The notes under the pieces were generated by a model that was given only the letters and a program-made list of their open reading frames with translations, was not told the DNA's origin and ran no database searches. Of a DNA stretch of 64,000 bases, positions 58,471-64,000 are shown piece after piece. This DNA comes from Choanephora cucurbitarum (Eukaryota; Mucoromycota; Mucoromycetes; Mucorales; Choanephoraceae). Location: contig JAIWNI010000005.1 in the NCBI GenBank assembly GCA_025331435.1, forward strand, positions 62,001-126,000, in the 5' to 3' direction. The position numbers and the translations under genes are program-made. Within the stretch, counting starts at the first letter, position 1, and each line of letters begins with the position of its first letter.

Positions 58471-61400
58471 CTATGAGTGCTTTTTGCTGGTCCATCGGAC
58501 ATGTTCTATCACATAATGATAAGCCAGTCTACCGTAATGTGAGCTTTGAAAATGTAATAGGAGTAACCAGACAACCAGATTGTTGGTTAAAAAGTAGATC
58601 CAATGTGTGTATTTGATGCCATACAGAAATGCATAAATCACAATATAATACATAATGAAGTAAGTGGTCATGCTCATGAATCTATTGCATGTATGAGTAA
58701 GGTATAGGGTAATGTTATCTAGTTGCGTTACCTGTTTGTCTGTCTAGGTATCATCTTTCGATTGCTTGTGAGGACTTCAACATAGATCATGAAAGGTGCT
58801 ATAGCCAATACACTATGATCTGAAGAAAAAGGAACAAACCAATGAACTGAAATGTTGCGAATCCAAACCAATAGAATAGGTAAATTGAACGGCAAGAGAG
58901 TAAAGAACAAGAGTAAAAGCGACAACATATAGTTGTATCTATTCAGTCGTCTTAATTCAACTCGATTTGCCTATACAACAGAAAAAGAGAAAGGTGATGA
59001 GTTCATTGTGTGCTTTTCTTATTCATCCTCTCTATCTACCTGATATGCTTTGTAGCGGAAGAAGGATCGAACGCAAGTTACGATCTGTACCAAAAATGCG
59101 ACGACAAACACAAACTGATATGGGATGAAGGTAGCCACCAGCACAAATAAGACAAAAGTGGTGATAGCTCTGCGTTGTATCTGCTGATATCGTGTCTCTT
59201 GTGCACGCGATATGGGCCAAAAGGAGAGAGTACCTTGCCTCAAGAAGAAAGTGAGGAGAAGAGTAATAGACCGAATCATCCCTTCCACCATCAACCAGAG
59301 AAGACTCACAATGCCCAAACTCATGATCAGTCCAGCTAATGGAATCCACCAGAAGAAAGGGTCTGTATTGCCTGACATGATATCTTGCCATGCAATTTGA
59401 GTAGAAGGCAGATGGTGCCAGACATCATCTAGACTTGAGGCGGACGTACACTGTGCTATACTGCAGAGGCCAACACAGATCATCACAATAGGTAAAGACC
59501 GTCTAAGGCAGAAAGAAAGTCCTTGACCAAAATCAGGATAGATACCAGAATCGTTGTAACACTTGATCTGTGCAACAAACACAAGCATCACAATCACAAA
59601 GGAGAATGTGGCTAGCATGATACCATTACGGAAGCCCAAGCGACCTGCACTACCATACCAATCAATTGAGAGATCAAGCTGCAAAGGCTCAGGACAAGCA
59701 GGGTCCATCCAGACCTGAAACGATAGGCCATTCTTATCGAGGACTCGGGATGCACTCACGACAGAGGCAAATGCAGTACGGCCATGAATGGATACCTCTG
59801 TTTCAGCCTCACCTTCACCTGCTAAATTGACATAAAATTTTGATTCATGCATAGTAGAGATCGATTGCCTTAGAAAGGGTGCAAAATAAGAAGGATAGAA
59901 TTGGCAATTGGGTCTTGATACCTTTAAGTGGTAAGCTAGGATAGGGCTTTCAATGGATGGAATGCGAATGGAAGTAAACAATCCAGGACTCGACTTGACA
60001 TGAACACCTTCTAAAGCGATAGCTAATGATATGTTTGAATGTTAGCAAAGGAGAAAATAAAATGGGTCTGGATACATTACATAGCATGGATTGATGAACT
60101 ACTTGATGATTGGCATCTCTTCTAAAAGGTTCTGCAATCAAAAACTCGTTTTCGCTTGAGCCTTTATCGACAATGCCGATGTAGGTATAGCTACCCATTT
60201 CATCAAACTCGATACTGGCAAATGAGAAGGTGTTTCCTGAGAAAGGATAGATATCCTGCTTTGTTGAGGCTGGTATAGGCACTGAAATTGAATTGATGGA
60301 TCTACAGGTAAGCTGAACATATTTGATGGTGGGTCCTAAATGAGAGCAGAGAAATAGTTCAAATCGACCATTCAGATCCATTGGACTACTGGATAAGACA
60401 GCGAAAGCATTTGCATTGGCTACTGTAGGCAGCAGCATGATCTTAGCCAAAGGCTCTTGATTTCCTATATGCAATCTTTCTCCAGGTTGCATAAAAATAG
60501 CTTCATGTGGCTTCAAGTTAAAGAGAGTAAGATTGCCTAGATCAGAAGAGAGATGTAAGTACAAAATAGGTGGGTTCATAACTATTTTTTTTTTACCTAG
60601 CTGAAGATCAGATCCATCCCCTCGACGATCCTCAAGACCACTTAAGAATGCTTGACGTAAGATTTCCATTCGTTCCTGAAGAGGCTTCGTCTGTGATCCT
60701 CTTCGCACATCCACTAATTCAAGTAAAGTTCTAGAGACTACTTTGACCAGTTGACTGCATGTCAAGATAGAGACATGATCTGCGCCTGTCCAGACATGAG
60801 GCACAGCTGTCGAAAAGACAGTAAATCCATTGGTAGGTGGCACAATAGAGCCAATATTGGTTGAGTCAGAACAGACAGTGTTGTCTAATGTACCACCTGC
60901 CATAGACACGATTGAGATATCATGCAAAGAGGCTATTTGGTGTGATTTTGTGTTGATGTGATGGTGCTCATCGTTATCGTTAGCAGGTGCATGTTGCAAA
61001 AATCCTTCTTGCCAGAATTGATTGATATCATCATACAACTTAGAAATCTTCCAATCGAAGGGTACAGGTGGAAGCATATGAGGTGTTGACATGGTGATGA
61101 TTGTGTTGATTGTGCCATGTTGATAGTTGCTCATGGTTACCATGGTACGTGCTACGATGCCACCCATAGAGTGGCCAATGATAATGACGGAAGTGGGATC
61201 AGGTAATTTCATGTCCAGGTTATATTTGCGTGCTTGTGGATAAAGCTTGAGGATATAATCAACTGCATCGTTAAGGTATTCTGCTTGCTCTAAAATAGAC
61301 TGTCCATGTAATGCTGAAAATTCTTCATGAAAGTCAACTATATAAAAAAAAAGAAGGAAACGCCTTAGGTTCTAGCACACAAGAAAAAGAGGATAGATCT

Positions 61401-62023
61401 ACCTGTAAAGAAGTCGAGATTTCGAACACCTTGTTCCCATTTGTCAAGATCATTTGCATGGAATTGATCGTAATAAAATGCTGATTCTGCTGCTATAGAC
61501 CGTACCTGTTTATAACTTCCTGCATGTCCCGGTATAAATAAGACGGGTACACCTGTTGGCTATAAAGAAAGATTGATACATCATGTATATGTTTTTCTTT
61601 TTCTTTTTGTTTTACCTGCTGGTTATAATCAATCCCTTTTTCTCGATAAAGGTAAAGTCCATATTTGCCTGCGAACCGAGTCATTTCACTATCGAAACCT
61701 GTCTGCTTAATGTATTCTGGTCGCATATAGGTTGTTTGACAGCCAGTTACATCACGTTGATAATTCTGTAGACTGTCTAGCATGACATAGATGCTCGTTA
61801 AAGAAAACAGAATCAAAGCGAGCACAATGAGCTGACTTGATCTCAACAGTCGGTAGAGTTGCGGTAACATCATGTCGCGAGTAAGGTGAGGTGAAGACGG
61901 TGAAGAAGGAGAGGATTCGGGCGATGACGAGTGTTTCATCACATGGTTAATCTGCTCAATCTTGAGTTGTGGAGGTTTTGCTGATGGCGCTTTTGCTTTT
62001 TCAGTTGAGTCGGTATCATTCAT
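58471..62023 (-). CDS. GPI inositol-deacylase (Bst1/PGAP1-like)
   Basis: A 1,084-residue ER membrane lipase from exons 62023-61616, 61559-61403, 61337-60081, 60022-59040, 58970-58732 and 58681-58471. After a Ser/Pro-rich cytosolic N-terminus comes a transmembrane helix (SQLIVLALILFSLTSIYVML). The lumenal alpha/beta-hydrolase domain has VPVLFIPGHAGSYKQVRS and the nucleophile elbow GHSMGG (about 243-248), then a His-containing VWTGADHVSILTCSQ. The C-terminal third has several hydrophobic segments (for example FSFVIVMLVFVAQI and LIMSLGIVSLLWLMV). Bst1/PGAP1 removes the acyl chain from inositol of GPI anchors before ER export. A run of 10 A's at 60587-60596 region (GKKK in the protein) could invite frameshifts but the frame is intact. 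The stop follows a basic KKHS end. Confidence 0.94.
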
Positions 62024-62555
62024 ATCCTCTCTCTCGTACTCTCTTCGCTCTATTGTTTCCTTTTTTGTTGGTTATGATTATTATTATTATTATTTAACTG
62101 GATATATTTGCACTATACAGACTATGTATCAAGAAAGAGAGAGAGAGAAAGTAAGAGAGAGAGAGAGAGAGAGAAAAGGAGGTAGAGAGTAAGATAGACT
62201 TTTTATGGCAATCAAGAAAAAAAAAAAAGAAGATATAGAATGAAAAAGGCAAGCAGGGCTTAAGTAAAATTAAAAAAAAAAGCCCAAAAAAGGATGATTT
62301 CATTAACATCGAACACCAAGAGAAGAGACTGGTAATTGTTTTGGCTGTGAACGAGAAATAGGTAATTCAGCTTGATAGACTTCTATAAATCAGTTCGTGA
62401 AATACAAGCTAAAGCTTCAATTTGAGAGGCTTCTTTACCAGATCTCCTTTAAAGACTCTTGCTCCCCCCCCCCTCTCTCTTTCTTTCTTCTTTCTTTTTT
62501 GGATAGTGAAATCGTAAAGATAGATCTTCATTTATTGTTATGAGGAGAGGGACAC
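62024..62555. other. Intergenic region between the peroxiredoxin and Bst1-like genes
   Basis: About 530 bp. It holds a GA microsatellite (about 62134-62176), an A-run with mixed purines near 62216-62232, and a C-run at 62464-62473 followed by a CT tract. On the minus strand the CT-rich complement forms the 5' leader region of the Bst1-like gene. No gene. Confidence 0.7.
62140..62176. repeat. GA microsatellite upstream of the Bst1-like gene
   Basis: A run of GA dinucleotides with a few interruptions, about 120-150 bases upstream of the Bst1-like ATG; the transcript strand is CT-rich. Confidence 0.85.
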
Positions 62556-63188
62556 TTAATCATCATCAGCAAAATAAGCCTTTGCTTTTTCTCGATCTAA
62601 CGAAATCGCCTTACTGCCTCTATTCCAATCAGCAGGACAGACTTGTCCATGTTTATCAGTAAACTGAAAGGCTTCCACTAGTCGAATGATTTCAGTTACA
62701 TTTCTTCCAACTGGCAAATCGTTGATTGTTATCTGTCGAATGATTCCTTGAGTATCGATGATAAACAGACCACGCAAGGTGATGCCTGATTCCAAATAAA
62801 CACCATATTGCTTTGCAATGGTATGTGTTGTGTCTGAAATAATAGGAATATGTGTCTCTGGGCCTAAACCACCTTGGTGACGAGGTGTGTTTATCCATGC
62901 TTGGTGGACATATTCTAACAAGAGTATGAGATAAGTCAATATTACTCGTGTTGACTTACCAGAGTCACATGAGGCTGCAATGAGCTGACAATCGAGTGAC
63001 TTGAACTCGTCCATGGCATCGTTAAAGGCAATGATCTCAGTCGGACAGACAAAGGTAAAGTCCATAGGGTACCAAAACAAGACAACGTATTTTCCTTTAT
63101 AGTCGTCAAGAGATAAGTCTTGAATTTTCCCTTTGTATACACATTTGGCTTCAAACTTAGGAGCCTGCTTTTGAACTTGAGCAACCAT
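62556..63188 (-). CDS. Typical 2-Cys peroxiredoxin (Tsa1/PRDX-like)
   Basis: A 195-residue thiol peroxidase from exons 63188-62960 and 62914-62556, reducing peroxides with thioredoxin. The peroxidatic Cys48 lies in DFTFVCPTE and the resolving Cys169 in GQVCPADW, so both are present. GGLG (about 92-95) and a C-terminal YF (in AYFADDD) are the two marks of overoxidation-sensitive eukaryotic enzymes. The ATG at 63188 gives the usual cytosolic length. Upstream, three well-formed introns split the leader into exons ending at 63193, 63288-63270, 63411(or 63403)-63359 and 63500-63468. With the acceptor at 63403 the leader stays open and in frame from an ATG at 63500, adding 34 basic, hydrophobic residues. 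With the stronger CAG acceptor it is untranslated. Family and core start are sure; the extended form is inference. Confidence 0.95.
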   Translation of the reverse strand: MVAQVQKQAPKFEAKCVYKGKIQDLSLDDYKGKYVVLFWYPMDFTFVCPTEIIAFNDAMDEFKSLDCQLIAASCDSGKSTRVILTYLILLLEYVHQAWINTPRHQGGLGPETHIPIISDTTHTIAKQYGVYLESGITLRGLFIIDTQGIIRQITINDLPVGRNVTEIIRLVEAFQFTDKHGQVCPADWNRGSKAISLDREKAKAYFADDD

Positions 63189-63500
63189 TCTTTCTGACAA
63201 AGAAAAGAAAAGAAAAAAAGCCCTTTTCCACTTTACGTAATAGTGGTCCAATGATAACTAAAGACTTACTTTGTAACTTGGCTAAATCCTGAAAACAAAG
63301 AGGACAAGTTATTTGTTTCCCTTTAGTGAATAGAAAAATCCTAAGATAAAGGGCTTACGGAGGCGAGGATCCAAGCCAAGTGTCTTGTTATTGAGCTTAA
63401 TTTCTCTTTGTCTGTAAACAAGGATGTTTAGTCTTGTATTATGTAAGCTGGTATACATCATGCTTACCAGTCTTAGTAGCTTAAGAAACGCGAGTTTCAT
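63189..63500 (-). other. Multi-exon leader of the peroxiredoxin gene, possibly coding
   Basis: Candidate leader exons: 63500-63468, 63411 or 63403-63359, a 19-nt micro-exon 63288-63270, and 63193-63189. Introns have good donors (gtaagc, gtaagc, gtaagt) and acceptors (ttttcag, tttgtcag). With the 63403 acceptor the frame joins the main ORF and reads MKLAFLKLLRLKLSS, then ITRHLAWILASDLAKLQKR. Confidence 0.5.
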
Positions 63501-64000
63501 GTTGATATACACATATTCCTAATGGAATAGCACCTCTTTTTGTAACTAGAAGAAAATAATGAGGAGAAACATTGCTTTTCCTATGATGCTATTGTTGGTA
63601 GAAACTTATCAACAAAAACTACATGCATTGCCTTTTTATACTATGCTTATATTTGACAGTACGAATAACACTCGGCGCTCCCATGCAAGATGCGTATAGA
63701 GATTGGAAAGACATAGTCAAGAAACGCTCTCCCTTTCTGCTTCTTTTCACAATTTAGAGGGAGAACTGAAACAAACGTAACTCTGAACATCTGCTTAAAA
63801 AGATAGACAGCAGATCCCTTTAGCATACATTTTTGAATGCTATTGATATATCTTGAATGTAGCCCAAGATGACACAGGAATAGGTATGGAACGACATTGC
63901 TTCAGTTTGCAGACTTCATTTTCTCAAAGAAAAAAAAGAGAGAAGAGACTCTAATAGTACATCTCAGCATTAAGACAGACAAAAACATGATAGTACTTTC
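63501..64000. other. Upstream region of the peroxiredoxin gene to the window edge
   Basis: Probably promoter sequence. AT-rich; no open frame of note, no clear TATA box close to 63500, and nothing that identifies the next gene. Confidence 0.5.

Noticed and set aside
60586..60602. gtaaaaaa...tag inside the Bst1-like coding region as an intron
   Set aside because: It would be about 15 nt, far too short; the frame is open through it and the protein continues normally.
1..64000. CRISPR arrays, operons, ribosome binding sites, rRNA genes
   Set aside because: None seen; the sequence is eukaryotic nuclear DNA with spliced genes, so the bacterial feature types do not apply.

Overview
The window looks like nuclear DNA of a filamentous fungus, most probably a Mucoromycota (Mucorales-like) genome. 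It is AT-rich, and its genes are split by many short introns (about 39-100 nt, GT...AG, with CTAAC/CTAAT-like branch sites). They encode ordinary eukaryotic proteins: cohesin SMC1, a Snf2/Sth1 remodeller, an Rpd3-type deacetylase, BUD13, a mitochondrial presequence protease, a mitochondrial RNase II-type exonuclease, HEM13, ribosomal protein eL28 and a chitin synthase activator. The genus cannot be named from the sequence alone. Gene models were assembled by hand from splice signals and reading frame; exon junctions quoted below keep the frame unless stated.

Layout. 1-203 (-): a gene fragment cut by the window edge. 4.5-5.7 kb (+): homeobox gene 1. 7.8-11.5 kb (-): Doa4/USP8-like ubiquitin hydrolase with 12 exons. 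12.6-16.5 kb (+): Snf2/Sth1-like remodeller with polyQ tracts and no bromodomain. 19.1-23.3 kb (-): SMC1. 24.6-25.2 kb (+): homeobox gene 2. 26.5-27.8 kb (-): BUD13. 28.0-29.2 kb (-): nitronate monooxygenase family. 31.0-32.7 kb (-): isocitrate lyase. 32.9-36.6 kb (-): presequence protease. 37.4-40.0 kb (+): DEDDy 3'-5' exonuclease with a GC-AG intron. 40.1-41.7 kb (-): class I histone deacetylase. 41.8-43.3 kb (-): Sel1-repeat Skt5/Chs4-like protein with a CaaX end. 49.5-49.8 kb (+): I9-type proteinase inhibitor (Pbi2-like). 51.0-52.0 kb (+): unrecognised SANT/trihelix-like protein. 52.4-55.2 kb (+): Dss1-like mitochondrial RNase. 55.3-56.4 kb (-): coproporphyrinogen oxidase. 57.7-58.2 kb (+): eL28. 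58.5-62.0 kb (-): GPI inositol deacylase (Bst1/PGAP1). 62.6-63.5 kb (-): 2-Cys peroxiredoxin.

The genes are mostly housekeeping and do not form an obvious pathway cluster. Loose themes are chromatin and transcription (Snf2, SMC1, HDAC, two homeodomain factors) and mitochondrial proteolysis and RNA turnover (presequence protease, Dss1-like RNase).

The most unusual region is 43.3-49.4 kb, which is gene-poor. It contains a roughly 2.9 kb block bounded by long diverged inverted repeats (44704-47628), decayed coding fragments of locally higher GC inside it, a separate 204-bp imperfect palindrome that looks like a MITE (47754-47957), and two clusters of a TGATTTAGGAGTG-like motif in opposite orientation on either side. 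It is best read as a decaying mobile-element island. I found no clear evidence of a wholly new biological system. The most testable novelties are this island, the possible mitochondrial presequence made by upstream exons of the peroxiredoxin gene, the GC-AG intron, the 39-nt intron, and the Snf2-type protein that ends before a bromodomain.
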